Shown piece by piece: positions 1 through 8,475 of a stretch of 64,000 nucleotides of DNA. Source of the DNA: UBA3937 sp050951585 (GTDB lineage Bacteria; Bacillota; Peptococcia; DRI-13; DTU073). The notes under the pieces are model-generated. The model worked only from the letters and a program-made list of their open reading frames with translations. It did no database searches and had not been told where the DNA came from. The stretch lies in contig JBMNJI010000012.1 of NCBI GenBank assembly GCA_050951585.1, positions 1 through 64,000 of the forward strand. The letters are read 5' to 3'. Both the position numbers and the translations under genes were made by a program. Every line of letters starts with the position of its first letter. Position 1 is the first letter of the stretch.

Positions 1-747
1 GGGCAGAAAGCTACAGGAGAGCTGAAAGATGGCAAGTGGGTAATCAATGGGCGTAAATGCTTTATTACTAATGCCAGTGTTGCTGATGTGGATATTTGGG
101 CGGTTGTGACCGGCAAGGATGAAAAAGGCCGTGCCTTAATGACTGCTTTCATTATAGACAAAGATACACCCGGTCATTCATCAGGCAGGGAAGAACACAA
201 GATTGGGCTGCACGGATCAGCAACCGGTGATGTTATTTGTAATGATGTTGTATTGGGCGAAGATGCTGTGTTAGGCGAAGTAAATAAGGGGGCCAAGCTC
301 GCCATGTCCTCCATTCAGGAAATTGGACGTGCCGGAATGGCCGCAATTTCCGTCGGCCTTTTACGCGGCTGCCTCGAAGAAGGCGTGAAGTTCGCCAACG
401 AACGGGTTTTATACGGTAAACCTCTTAGCAGATTACAGGCGATTCAATTTATTATCGCTGAAAACAGAGTGGCTTATGAAGCAGCCAAGCTCTTAACTTA
501 TCATGCGGCCAGCTTAAAGGATGCCGGAAAACCGTGCGCCAACGAGTTTTCGATGGCGAAGCTTTTTGCGACAGAAGCAGCAGTCGAAGCGGCTAAAAAG
601 ACCATTGACCTGATGGGCGGCTATGGTTGCATTAATGAGTATCCGGTGGGGAGATTCCTAAGAGATGCCGTTGCGACTATTCCGGCAGGCGGAACCTCGC
701 ATATCCAAAAAATTATTATTGCCGGCACTGCTCTGAAAGAGTTCTGA
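1..747 (+). CDS. Acyl-CoA dehydrogenase, C-terminal part (5' end outside window)
   Basis: The reading frame is open from base 1, so this is the last 248 residues of a flavin-dependent acyl-CoA dehydrogenase (about 380 residues is usual). Visible family features are the middle beta-domain (GRKCFITNA), the helix with GRAGMAAIS, the ERVLYGKPL segment and the C-terminal GGYGCINEYPVGRFLRDA stretch that helps bind FAD. The enzyme would interconvert an acyl-CoA and its enoyl-CoA and pass electrons to ETF, encoded directly downstream. Odd point: the C-terminal segment that normally reads YEGTS, with the catalytic Glu, reads AGGTS here. The alternative Glu position of isovaleryl/long-chain enzymes, just before the conserved Arg of GRAG, is Gly. 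The substrate cannot be named. Family assignment is sure, activity is not. Confidence 0.9.
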   Translation, partial: GQKATGELKDGKWVINGRKCFITNASVADVDIWAVVTGKDEKGRALMTAFIIDKDTPGHSSGREEHKIGLHGSATGDVICNDVVLGEDAVLGEVNKGAKLAMSSIQEIGRAGMAAISVGLLRGCLEEGVKFANERVLYGKPLSRLQAIQFIIAENRVAYEAAKLLTYHAASLKDAGKPCANEFSMAKLFATEAAVEAAKKTIDLMGGYGCINEYPVGRFLRDAVATIPAGGTSHIQKIIIAGTALKEF

Positions 748-832
748 ATCAAACGTTTAACTTGATCTCGCAATCAATTTGCAATTCCTGTAGCAACTGA
801 TTAAACACGAGAGGGACAAGGAGGGACAATAA

Positions 833-1666
833 GTGAGTTTGAATATTGCCGTTTGTATTAAGCCGGTTCCCGATCCGGATCATTATGACAAAATCACAAT
901 CGACCCTGTGCGCAAGACAATTACCAGAGCGGGAATTCCGACAATAGTTAATCCTGTTGATAAAAATGCCCTGGAAGCAGCTTTGCAGGTTAAAGAAAAA
1001 TATGGCGGAAAGGTGACCGTGATCACCATGGCTCCGCCTAATGCGGAAGAAAGCTTAAGGGAGTTACTGGCCATGGGGGCTGACGAAGCCGTACTCTTAA
1101 CAGACCGTGCTTTTGCCGGTGCCGACACTCTGGCTACTTCCTATGCATTGTCGGCTGGTTTGCAAAAAAGCGGACCCTATGACTTGATTTTTACCGGGAC
1201 GGAAACCGCTGACGGGGCAACATCACAAGTACCGGCGCAATTAGCCGAGTGGTTAGATGTGGCTCATCTCTGGAATGTCCAGGAATTTGTGGTCGAAGGG
1301 AATACCCTGAAAGCCAAAATGGGCATCGAGAATGGATATATCAGTTATTTGGTGCAAATGCCGGCGTTGCTTGCCGTGAAAAGAAGCATCAATAAGCCGC
1401 GTTATACCTCGGTGATGGGGGTTATGAAGGCGAAGAAAAAACCGTTGAACGTTTTCACCGCTGCCGATTTAGATGTTGAACAGGAAAGATTGGGGCTGCA
1501 AGGCTCACCAACCAAAGCAGGTGCTGTCTTTACGCCTTCCCTGGCCAGAAAAGGTCAGCAATTGACCGGCGAGACAGAAGAGATCGTGGAACAACTCGTG
1601 CAGGTTTTAAGAGGCGCAGGTTTGCATCTCGAAACCATGGCTGACGACAAGGCAGGAGGGAAATAA
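833..1666 (+). CDS. etfB: Electron transfer flavoprotein beta subunit
   Basis: 277 residues, the normal length for EtfB/FixA. The N-terminus (NIAVCIKPVPDP) and the internal ETADGATSQVPAQLAEWL segment are typical of the AMP/FAD-binding alpha/beta fold of this family. The start is GTG with a strong Shine-Dalgarno AAGGAGGG about 8 nt upstream. The gene sits 85 nt after the acyl-CoA dehydrogenase and one base before etfA, so the three probably form an operon in which ETF carries electrons to or from the dehydrogenase. Whether this ETF is a bifurcating type cannot be decided from what is visible. The soluble complex acts in the cytoplasm. Confidence 0.95.
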   Translation: MSLNIAVCIKPVPDPDHYDKITIDPVRKTITRAGIPTIVNPVDKNALEAALQVKEKYGGKVTVITMAPPNAEESLRELLAMGADEAVLLTDRAFAGADTLATSYALSAGLQKSGPYDLIFTGTETADGATSQVPAQLAEWLDVAHLWNVQEFVVEGNTLKAKMGIENGYISYLVQMPALLAVKRSINKPRYTSVMGVMKAKKKPLNVFTAADLDVEQERLGLQGSPTKAGAVFTPSLARKGQQLTGETEEIVEQLVQVLRGAGLHLETMADDKAGGK

Positions 1667-1667
1667 A

Positions 1668-2672
1668 ATGACAGAAAACAAAACAGGTGGAATCTGGGTT
1701 GTCGCCGAGCAGATCGCCGGGCGGATTAATTCAGTTTGTTATGAACTTTTGAGTAAAGCACGTCTTTTACAAACTCAGTTGAAGACACCTGAGCCGGTAG
1801 TGGCTGTTGTCTTAGGCAAGGAAGCGGCCGATCTTGAACAATTAAGCCGTTTCGGGGCGGAAGAAATTATCACTGTTTTTGATGGGGCTCTAGAGTTGTA
1901 TCAGAATGATGCCTATGTCAATGTTCTGGAGGAGCTGATTGCGCAGCGGAAACCGTCGATTGTTCTAATCGGCGCAACGGCCATCGGCCAGGATTTGGCG
2001 CCGATGCTGGGGGCAAGATTAAAAACAGGGGTGGCGGCTCACTGTGTGGATGTCAGGATAAATGAAGATAATCAAATGGTTGCCGTCGTACCGGCATTCG
2101 GCGGTAAAGTGCTGGGAGACATTCTTTGTCCGAACACCAGCCCGCAAATGGCCACATTAAAACCAGGCGTACTGGGTAAGCCTGTTCCTGTTGATCATCC
2201 GTCTGCTGTAGTCACGGCATTTGATGCTTCTTGTGCATTGCAAAAAGACCGGGGCCGGGTTAAGGCTCTGGAAATAGTGCGGCAAGAACAAACCGGTGTG
2301 CCGTTGGAGGAAGCGGAAGTAATTGTGACCGGCGGCTGGGGGATCGGGTCCAAGGAGAACTGGGCTCTGGTTGAAGAATTGGCCAGGCTGTTAGGAGGAG
2401 CAGTAGGCTGTACCCGTCCGGTTGTGGATGAACAGTGGGTCCAAAGTGAGCAGCAAATGATCGGGACAAGCGGTAAGTCGGTAAGACCGAAAGTCTATCT
2501 TGCTTTTGCGGTTTCCGGAGCGACTCACCATCTTTGCGGGATGAAAGATTCCGGGCTGGTCATCAGTGTGAATAAAGATGCGGAGGCTCCGATTTTCGAG
2601 GCTTCGGATGTCCGGATTGTCGGCGATGCCAAGACAGTTTTGACAAAATTGATTAATAAAATTAAAGGCTAA
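1668..2672 (+). CDS. etfA: Electron transfer flavoprotein alpha subunit
   Basis: 334 residues. The N-terminal half is the ETF alpha/beta domain. The C-terminal half is the FAD-binding domain, with WGIGSKEN, TGKSVRPKVYLAFAVSG, HHLCGMKDS and NKDAEAPIF, all close to the family pattern. ATG start, Shine-Dalgarno AGGAGGG, and a one-base gap after etfB. It forms the heterodimer with EtfB and holds the FAD that exchanges electrons with the acyl-CoA dehydrogenase. No ferredoxin-like extension is present at the N-terminus, so it is the plain form of the subunit. Confidence 0.95.
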   Translation: MTENKTGGIWVVAEQIAGRINSVCYELLSKARLLQTQLKTPEPVVAVVLGKEAADLEQLSRFGAEEIITVFDGALELYQNDAYVNVLEELIAQRKPSIVLIGATAIGQDLAPMLGARLKTGVAAHCVDVRINEDNQMVAVVPAFGGKVLGDILCPNTSPQMATLKPGVLGKPVPVDHPSAVVTAFDASCALQKDRGRVKALEIVRQEQTGVPLEEAEVIVTGGWGIGSKENWALVEELARLLGGAVGCTRPVVDEQWVQSEQQMIGTSGKSVRPKVYLAFAVSGATHHLCGMKDSGLVISVNKDAEAPIFEASDVRIVGDAKTVLTKLINKIKG

Positions 2673-2717
2673 AAAAAGTAGCATACGCCACTTAATTCTC
2701 ATTCTCTTGAGTTGGGT

Positions 2718-2783
2718 GCTTTCCTTGCCGGGATTCTTTCTACTTTAACCTCCCTGAAAAGTAGCGGATATCGGCAAGGAAGC
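2718..2783. repeat. Long imperfect inverted repeat after etfA
   Basis: Bases 2718-2744 and 2758-2783 are imperfect reverse complements: both arms share the blocks CCTTGCCG/CGGCAAGG and CTACTT/AAGTAG, around a loop of roughly 13 nt. It lies about 45 nt after the etfA stop. There is no T-run immediately after it, so it is not a textbook intrinsic terminator. It could be an mRNA-end stabilising hairpin or a dispersed palindromic repeat. Confidence 0.5.
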
Positions 2784-2933
2784 ATCCACATTATGATTGT
2801 ATATAATATTCCGAAAAAGCATAAGAAAGTATAAAAATGTGTGTCTTGAAGAATTATTTATAATATAATAAAAGGTAGCTAAAACGCAGACATAGACAGC
2901 TAATGAATATTTTATGAGAATTGGGGTATTTAC

Positions 2934-3737
2934 ATGAATCAATTCAAAGAGTCTGAACCAATCACAAACAGAGAAGACACACCTTATTATGTTATCAACT
3001 CGGTGATCAGAACCCTGGATATAATCAACTGTTTGAGCGAACTAGGCGAAGCCAGTGTCTCTGATGTCAGTAATTATTTAAAAATTACCAAGAGCACGGC
3101 TCATCGTTTTTTGGCAAGCATAAAATATGCCGGATATCTGAATCAGAATCCGGATAATCAAAAATATAGATTATCAATCAGGTTATTTGAAATTGGCAAT
3201 AAAATTATTGACCGTGTTTATATTAATGATGTGGCGAAACCAGTGATGCAGGATTTGGCGGAGATAACCGGGGAGACGGTCAATTTGGGTATTTTGGACA
3301 AACTAGAGGTCGTTTATATTGAGAAAAGTGTCAGTCAAAACAGTTTACGGATGGATTGCCCGATTGGGGGAAGAGATCCTGCCTATTGCACTGGGCTAGG
3401 CAAAGCGTTATTGGCTTATTTGCCGGAAGCGGAACTGGACCGGTACCTGGCAGAAGGAAAACTGCAGCCGAAAACAGTAAATACGATTATTAATCCGGCA
3501 GTTTTGAAGGAGGAATTAAAGACCGTTCGCCAAAAAGGTTATGCCATCGATAAGGAAGAACTGACCAAAGGAATTTATTGTATCGCTGCGCCCATTATGA
3601 ATAATGAAAACAAAGCGGTGGCGGCCATCAGTATTTCGGCGCCGAAGGTCAGGATAAACAAGAAATCATTTGAATTAAGTAAAAAATTTCTCCTTGAGGC
3701 TGCCCAAAAAATCTCCAGGCAGATGGGGGCAAAGTAA
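2934..3737 (+). CDS. IclR-family transcriptional regulator
   Basis: 267 residues. Residues about 22-80 form a winged helix-turn-helix (NSVIRTLDIINCLSE, SVSDVSNYLKITKSTAHRFL). The remainder is the IclR effector-binding domain, with the usual GKALLAYLPEAE and GYAIDKEE segments. IclR proteins are dimeric repressors or activators that respond to small organic acids or aromatics. The gene follows the acyl-CoA dehydrogenase-etf unit in the same direction but is separated from it by 260 nt, so control of that unit is plausible but not shown. The ATG at 2934 has only weak upstream Shine-Dalgarno pairing. Two terminators follow. Confidence 0.92.
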   Translation: MNQFKESEPITNREDTPYYVINSVIRTLDIINCLSELGEASVSDVSNYLKITKSTAHRFLASIKYAGYLNQNPDNQKYRLSIRLFEIGNKIIDRVYINDVAKPVMQDLAEITGETVNLGILDKLEVVYIEKSVSQNSLRMDCPIGGRDPAYCTGLGKALLAYLPEAELDRYLAEGKLQPKTVNTIINPAVLKEELKTVRQKGYAIDKEELTKGIYCIAAPIMNNENKAVAAISISAPKVRINKKSFELSKKFLLEAAQKISRQMGAK

Positions 3738-3744
3738 TCATGAA

Positions 3745-3769
3745 AAGGTGCCGCGAGGCTCCTTTTTTT
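3745..3769 (+). terminator. Intrinsic terminator of the IclR gene
   Basis: The hairpin AGGTGCC-GCGA-GGCTCCT (one internal mismatch) is followed at once by a run of seven T. It begins a few bases after the iclR-type stop codon. Confidence 0.85.
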
Positions 3770-3809
3770 GTTTGGCTTATAAGAAGGGTGTCCCTCAGTT
3801 AAGTTTAGT

Positions 3810-3848
3810 AAAAAAAGCCAGGGCCGTAAAAACGCTCGGGCTTTTTTT
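3810..3848. terminator. Second, possibly bidirectional, intrinsic terminator
   Basis: AAAAAAAGCC and GGCTTTTTTT pair across a loop of about 18 nt. The A-run before and the T-run after the stem mean it could stop transcription in either direction. It insulates the dcw cluster from the upstream gene. Confidence 0.75.
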
Positions 3849-3989
3849 ATGTCTGCGTAGCTTCTGCGTATGCGGGAGCCCATTTTATGGTAATTACAGG
3901 GCTAATTGTTGCAAGAGTGTATCAATTTTGCAATTTATAAAAAATATTTTTTATCTGGTGGAAGGAAAATAAATTTTTTCAGCGAATAT

Positions 3990-4035
3990 AGTGGTATAGA
4001 GTGGAGTGAAGTGGTATAATGTGGAGTATAGTGGT
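3990..4035 (+). promoter_or_regulatory. mraZ promoter overlapped by five 10-bp-spaced MraZ-type boxes
   Basis: GTGG occurs at 3991, 4001, 4011, 4021 and 4031, exactly one every 10 bases, and four of the five are preceded by A (AGTGG). A perfect -10 hexamer TATAAT lies at 4015-4020 inside the third repeat; no good -35 is seen. MraZ is a DNA-binding regulator that recognises short G-rich direct repeats with about one helical turn of spacing upstream of its own operon, so these are very probably its operator. The overlap with the -10 suggests autorepression. Confidence 0.8.
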
Positions 4036-4105
4036 TCACTTTATAAAAAGTTTATAAAGAGATTATAAAAAATGCTAAAAGGTCAATTGGGAGGGGGTGA
4101 GGCAG

Positions 4106-4543
4106 TTGTTCACAGGTGAGTATCAGCACACAATAGATGAAAAAGGGCGTTTTTGTATGCCAGCCAAATTCCGTGGCGCGGTTGGCGATTGGCTGATGAT
4201 TACCAAGGGTTTGGACGGCTGCCTCTTTGTTTACACCCGTAATGAATGGACGGCTTTAGAGCAGAAATTAAAGCAGTTGCCTTTTACCAACAGTAATGCC
4301 CGTGCCTTTGCCCGTTTTATCTTCGGTGGAGCGGTGGAGTATGAAATCGACAAGCAAGGGCGAATTTTGCTCTCTGCTCATTTGAGAGAATACGCCGGCA
4401 TAAATAAGGACATTGTTATTGTTGGGGTAGGAACCCGCATTGAAATATGGAGCAAGGAAAAATGGGAGGTTTATAATCAGCAGTCTGAGGAAAATTATGA
4501 AGAACTGGCTGAGAAAATGGTGGAGTTGGATTTAGGATTTTGA
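4106..4543 (+). CDS. mraZ: Transcriptional regulator MraZ
   Basis: 145 residues from TTG at 4106 (MFTGEYQHTIDEKGRFCMP). The GTG at 4097 lies inside the Shine-Dalgarno sequence (GGGAGGGGGTGAG), so the downstream TTG, with normal spacing and the usual family N-terminus, is preferred. The protein has two AbrB-like SpoVT/MraZ half-domains; the second contains the DKQGRILLSAHLREYA motif. MraZ forms a ring-shaped oligomer and controls transcription of the division/cell-wall cluster it heads. Five matching boxes are present in its promoter. It is 11 nt upstream of rsmH. Confidence 0.95.
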   Translation: MFTGEYQHTIDEKGRFCMPAKFRGAVGDWLMITKGLDGCLFVYTRNEWTALEQKLKQLPFTNSNARAFARFIFGGAVEYEIDKQGRILLSAHLREYAGINKDIVIVGVGTRIEIWSKEKWEVYNQQSEENYEELAEKMVELDLGF

Positions 4544-4554
4544 GGTGACTGATC

Positions 4555-5493
4555 ATGGTCTTTGCTCATAAACCGGTTCTTCTCCGGGAGGTGCTGAAAT
4601 TTCTTCGCCCCGCACCCGGGATGGTGATGGTTGATTGCACATTAGGAGGAGGCGGACATAGTAAGGCAATCCTGGAAAGAATTCTCCCCGGTGGTAAGCT
4701 ACTGGCCTTAGACCAGGACTTAGAGGCGATCGCTGCGGCTAAAGAAGTCTTAAGTCCTTTCGGGGAGGATAATTTTCAAATCTTTCACCGAAATTTTCGT
4801 GAGCTGGTCGATGTTCTTGCGAACACCGAATACGAAAAAGTGGACGGCATTCTGCTGGATTTAGGGGTTTCTTCTTATCAGCTTGACCAGGGGGAAAGAG
4901 GCTTCAGCTATCAACATGATGCACCGCTGGATATGCGGATGGATAGGACCAGGGGACAGGACGCCGCTATTTTGGTGAATAATGCTTCCGCAGAAGAGTT
5001 GACGGAGATAATTCGGGATTATGGCGAGGAAAGATGGGCAAAACGGATTGCCTTGTTTATTACCGAAGAACGGCAGCGAGCTCCGATCGAAACAACCGGG
5101 CAACTGGTGGAGATTATCAAAAAAGCCATTCCCAGTAACGCCCGTCGCGAAGGGCCTCATCCGGCCAAACGGACCTTTCAGGCGCTCAGGATTGCTGTGA
5201 ATCATGAGTTGGAGATTCTGACACCCACCTTGAGAGATGCCATTGAGCTCTTGAAACCCGGAGGGAGAATCGCGGTGATTACTTTCCACTCCTTAGAGGA
5301 CCGCCTTGTAAAAGAGGCTTTTAAGGAAGCCGCCCAAGGATGCACTTGTCCCAAAGATTTTCCGGTCTGTATTTGCCATCAAAAACCGCGCATCAAGCTT
5401 TTGTCGGGCAAACCAGTACTTCCGTCGCCGGAGGAATTGGCGGACAACCCGCGGGCACGCAGCGCCAAGCTGCGTATTGCGGAAAGAGTATGA
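4555..5493 (+). CDS. rsmH: 16S rRNA (cytosine1402-N4)-methyltransferase RsmH
   Basis: 312 residues, full length. The SAM-binding motif MVDCTLGGGGHSKAIL is near the N-terminus, GILLDLGVSSYQLD follows, and ITFHSLEDRLVK lies near the C-terminus, all diagnostic of RsmH/MraW. It methylates N4 of C1402 in the 16S rRNA decoding centre. ATG start with GAGGTGA upstream. The position between mraZ and ftsL is the standard dcw order. Confidence 0.97.
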   Translation: MVFAHKPVLLREVLKFLRPAPGMVMVDCTLGGGGHSKAILERILPGGKLLALDQDLEAIAAAKEVLSPFGEDNFQIFHRNFRELVDVLANTEYEKVDGILLDLGVSSYQLDQGERGFSYQHDAPLDMRMDRTRGQDAAILVNNASAEELTEIIRDYGEERWAKRIALFITEERQRAPIETTGQLVEIIKKAIPSNARREGPHPAKRTFQALRIAVNHELEILTPTLRDAIELLKPGGRIAVITFHSLEDRLVKEAFKEAAQGCTCPKDFPVCICHQKPRIKLLSGKPVLPSPEELADNPRARSAKLRIAERV

Positions 5494-5552
5494 GCGGATG
5501 ATTAAAGTGTGAAGATGAATAAAGTTCTAATCTGAAAGAAAGGTGAATAATC

Positions 5553-6185
5553 TTGGTAATGGCGTTAAGAAAAGCAGCAGGAGCCGAATATGATTATGGA
5601 TACCATTACGGCAAGGTTAGTTCCGATCCGCTCGCAGAGAAGAAGAGACGGCGGGTTACGGCGAGAAAAAACCGGGCTTCTCTGGCTGCGGCTGTGGCCG
5701 CCTATACCTTTGTCATTACCGCCCTTTTTTTGACGGGGCTTGGTTATACCTTTCTGCAGGCCAGACTTGCCTGCTTAAACTGGGATTTGCAAAAGCTCGA
5801 AGAGGAAAACGTTGTCTTAGCGGGTGAAATTGAAAAAACCAATTTGCAAATAGCCAAATTGAAAGCCCCGAATAGAATAGAGAAACTGGCTGTCACCCAG
5901 CTAGGAATGATTAAAGATCCTGGCATTGAATACTTAGTGATGAATCAAGTGGGTGAAAAAGAGGCTGAGACGGCAGAAAAAGAGCTAAACAGGACCACCA
6001 GGGATGCGGAAACAGAAAAAGCAATGACGCAAGTAGCCTTTGGTGAAGTTGCCGAAGCTGATGTTACTGCCGGGATGGGGATAGCGGCTAAGATGCCTAG
6101 GCTGACCGGCGGTTTAGACGAGACCGATAATCTCTTTGCGAAGATCTATTGCCTGTTTGCGCAAGCTATCGGTGTTCAATCTTGA
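5553..6185 (+). CDS. ftsL: FtsL-like cell division protein
   Basis: 210 residues from TTG at 5553, preceded by AAAGGTGAA at good spacing (ATG at 5559 is possible but too far from it). A basic N-terminal tail of about 45 residues is followed by one membrane segment (AAVAAYTFVITALFLTGLGY) and a periplasmic-side coiled coil of leucine-zipper type (LEEENVVLAGEIEKTNLQ). The segment LAVTQLGM matches the end of the FtsL/DivIC domain. An acidic C-terminal extension of about 80 residues is longer than usual for FtsL. Position and topology, more than sequence identity, give the name. The protein bridges the FtsQ/DivIB complex and the septal synthase. Confidence 0.8.
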   Translation: MVMALRKAAGAEYDYGYHYGKVSSDPLAEKKRRRVTARKNRASLAAAVAAYTFVITALFLTGLGYTFLQARLACLNWDLQKLEEENVVLAGEIEKTNLQIAKLKAPNRIEKLAVTQLGMIKDPGIEYLVMNQVGEKEAETAEKELNRTTRDAETEKAMTQVAFGEVAEADVTAGMGIAAKMPRLTGGLDETDNLFAKIYCLFAQAIGVQS

Positions 6186-6207
6186 TTCTGCATTTGGGGT
6201 GAGGAAA

Positions 6208-8379
6208 TTGTCCGTTTCGATTGATGTGAGGAAAAGGATTAGAAATATATTTATCGGTGTTCTGATTGCGTTGGTTTTTTTGATTGCCCGGCTCATTTGG
6301 GTACAGTTTGTGATGGGGGAGGAATTACGCGAAAAAGCGTATGCCGCCCGTTTCCGTAATGTTGAGGTTAAAGCCAAAAGAGGGGTAATTTATGATGCTA
6401 AGGGGAGACCCTTAGCTATTAGTGTAAGTACGGATTCTTTTTATGCCATCCCTGCCCAGGTCAAAAAATCCAAGCGGGCTGATGAGATTGCGGGGATCAT
6501 TGCCGAGGTACTTGAACTGAAGAAAGAGGACGTCTTGAAGTTGATCACGAAGAATCAGGCGTTTGTCTGGATTAAAAGGCATGTGCCCGAGGAAAAAGCG
6601 AACAAGCTAAAAACTCTGGGTCTGCCCGCCGGGGAAAACACCGCGGCGACGAAAAGCTTGCCGGGGATTAAGTATGTTGAGGAACCCGAACGCTTTTATC
6701 CCAAGGGAATGCTCTTGGCCAATGTTTTAGGTTTTGCGGGCATTGATAACCAGGGGTTAAACGGGATTGAGTTAACCTATGACAGTGTTTTGAGCGGTGT
6801 TCCCGGTACAATCATGGTTGAATTTGATAATCGGGGACAGGAAATTCCTGACGCCTTGCAAAAATATATTCCGCCTCAGGATGGCAATAGTATTTATTTA
6901 ACGATTGATGAAACGATTCAGTATGTTGTGGAAAGAGAATTGGATGAAATTATCAAAAAACACAATCCCAAAAGAGCCGCAGCTCTTGTCATGGACCCCA
7001 AAACCGGGCGGATCCTGGCGATGGCCACGCGTCCAACCTATGATCCCAATCAATATAACGAATATCCTCAAGCGACCTGGCGTAACATGGTCATTTCCGA
7101 TGCCTATGAGCCCGGTTCCACCTTTAAAACAGTGACGATGTCGGGAGCGCTGGATGAGGGAGTGGTAAAACTAAATGATCATTTTTACTGCGGCGGCTTT
7201 GTCCAGGTTGGAAAGCGCAGAGTTAAGTGCTGGAAGTCCTCGCACGGCAGTCAAACCTTTGTGGAAGGCGTGCAAAATTCCTGCAACCCGGTTTTTGTGA
7301 CGGTAGGGCTCCGGGAAGGTGTGGATACTTTTTATCGTTATCTGGATGGATTCGGTTTTGGGAAAAAGACGGGCATTGAGCTTCCCGGGGAGGCCACAGG
7401 AATACTCGTGAATAAGGATCTGGCCAGACAATCCGATATTTATCTGGCCACCATGGCGATGGGGCAGGCCAATGCCGTGACGCCTTTACAATTAGTGACA
7501 GCATGTTCGGCCATGGCTAATGGGGGGAAATTAATGAAGCCCCAGATCGTCAAAGAAATCCGTGATGCCAAGGGTAATCTTGTCAAAACCATTGAGCCCG
7601 AAGTCGTCCGTCAGGTTATTGCCCCGGAAACCGCAAAGCAGGTCATGGAGATTTTGGAGTCTGTGGTTACCGAAGGAACCGGTAGTAATGCTTATGTGGA
7701 AGGATATCGGGTTGGCGGAAAGACAGGGACGGCGCAAAAGATTATTCCCGGTGGGGGTTATTCCAGCAGTGAGTACATCGCCTCTTTTTTAGGGGTTGCG
7801 CCGACCAATGATCCCAGGCTGGTTTGTCTGGTTGTTGTTGATGCACCGCAGGGAATTCACTATGGCGGACAGGTGGCCGCACCGGCTTTTCGCAATATCG
7901 TCCGTGATAGTTTGCGTTACCTTCAGGTACCGGCCCAGATTGAAGAGAAAAAGATTCTAGGCCGCCAGGGAAAAACAGTTGAATTAGCAAATGTGGTGGG
8001 CATGAAACTTGAGCAGGCCCTGAAGGAATTAAAAAAGCAGAAAATAACCGCCGAAGTTGTGGGGGAGGGCACTACGGTAAAAGTGCAGTTACCTCTTGCC
8101 GGGACTAAGGTAGCAGAAGGAAGCAAGGTAGTATTATATAGCAGTATACCGGCAAAAGGGGCGGAGCCGGAAACGGTTGCCGTACCCGATTTTACAGGAA
8201 AGACCATCGGGGAAGTCAAAGAGTTGGCCGGTCTGCTGAACCTTAATTTTGAGATACAAGGGAGCGGCGAAGTCGTTCGGCAGGAACCGGAGCCGGGCAT
8301 ACAACTTCCGGTTGGCAGTACTGTGAAGATTTATCTCGAGGTATTGACGGAGGATGCCATGGAAGTAATCGGACCTTGA
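6208..8379 (+). CDS. spoVD: SpoVD-type class B penicillin-binding protein with two PASTA domains
   Basis: 723 residues from TTG at 6208, preceded by GGGGTGA. The longer upstream frame overlaps ftsL and has no ribosome site. One N-terminal membrane anchor (about residues 10-32) is followed by the pedestal domain and the transpeptidase domain with SxxK (PGSTFKT), SxN (NSCNP) and KTG (GGKTGTAQK). Two PASTA domains end the protein (from VELANVVGMK and from VAVPDFTGKT). The N-terminal RKRIRNIFIG and VQFVMGEELREKA pattern resembles Bacillus SpoVD more than FtsI. It crosslinks septal or spore-cortex peptidoglycan with a SEDS partner. The gene next expected for that partner is ftsW/spoVE downstream. 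Confidence 0.92.
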   Translation: MSVSIDVRKRIRNIFIGVLIALVFLIARLIWVQFVMGEELREKAYAARFRNVEVKAKRGVIYDAKGRPLAISVSTDSFYAIPAQVKKSKRADEIAGIIAEVLELKKEDVLKLITKNQAFVWIKRHVPEEKANKLKTLGLPAGENTAATKSLPGIKYVEEPERFYPKGMLLANVLGFAGIDNQGLNGIELTYDSVLSGVPGTIMVEFDNRGQEIPDALQKYIPPQDGNSIYLTIDETIQYVVERELDEIIKKHNPKRAAALVMDPKTGRILAMATRPTYDPNQYNEYPQATWRNMVISDAYEPGSTFKTVTMSGALDEGVVKLNDHFYCGGFVQVGKRRVKCWKSSHGSQTFVEGVQNSCNPVFVTVGLREGVDTFYRYLDGFGFGKKTGIELPGEATGILVNKDLARQSDIYLATMAMGQANAVTPLQLVTACSAMANGGKLMKPQIVKEIRDAKGNLVKTIEPEVVRQVIAPETAKQVMEILESVVTEGTGSNAYVEGYRVGGKTGTAQKIIPGGGYSSSEYIASFLGVAPTNDPRLVCLVVVDAPQGIHYGGQVAAPAFRNIVRDSLRYLQVPAQIEEKKILGRQGKTVELANVVGMKLEQALKELKKQKITAEVVGEGTTVKVQLPLAGTKVAEGSKVVLYSSIPAKGAEPETVAVPDFTGKTIGEVKELAGLLNLNFEIQGSGEVVRQEPEPGIQLPVGSTVKIYLEVLTEDAMEVIGP

Positions 8380-8475
8380 GTTTCCCGCGTAATTACTTCG
8401 GCAATAATAATACCAGAAACTCCAAAAATAGAATTATAGAAAAAAATATTATATTTTGTGAAAGGGTGGATACAC

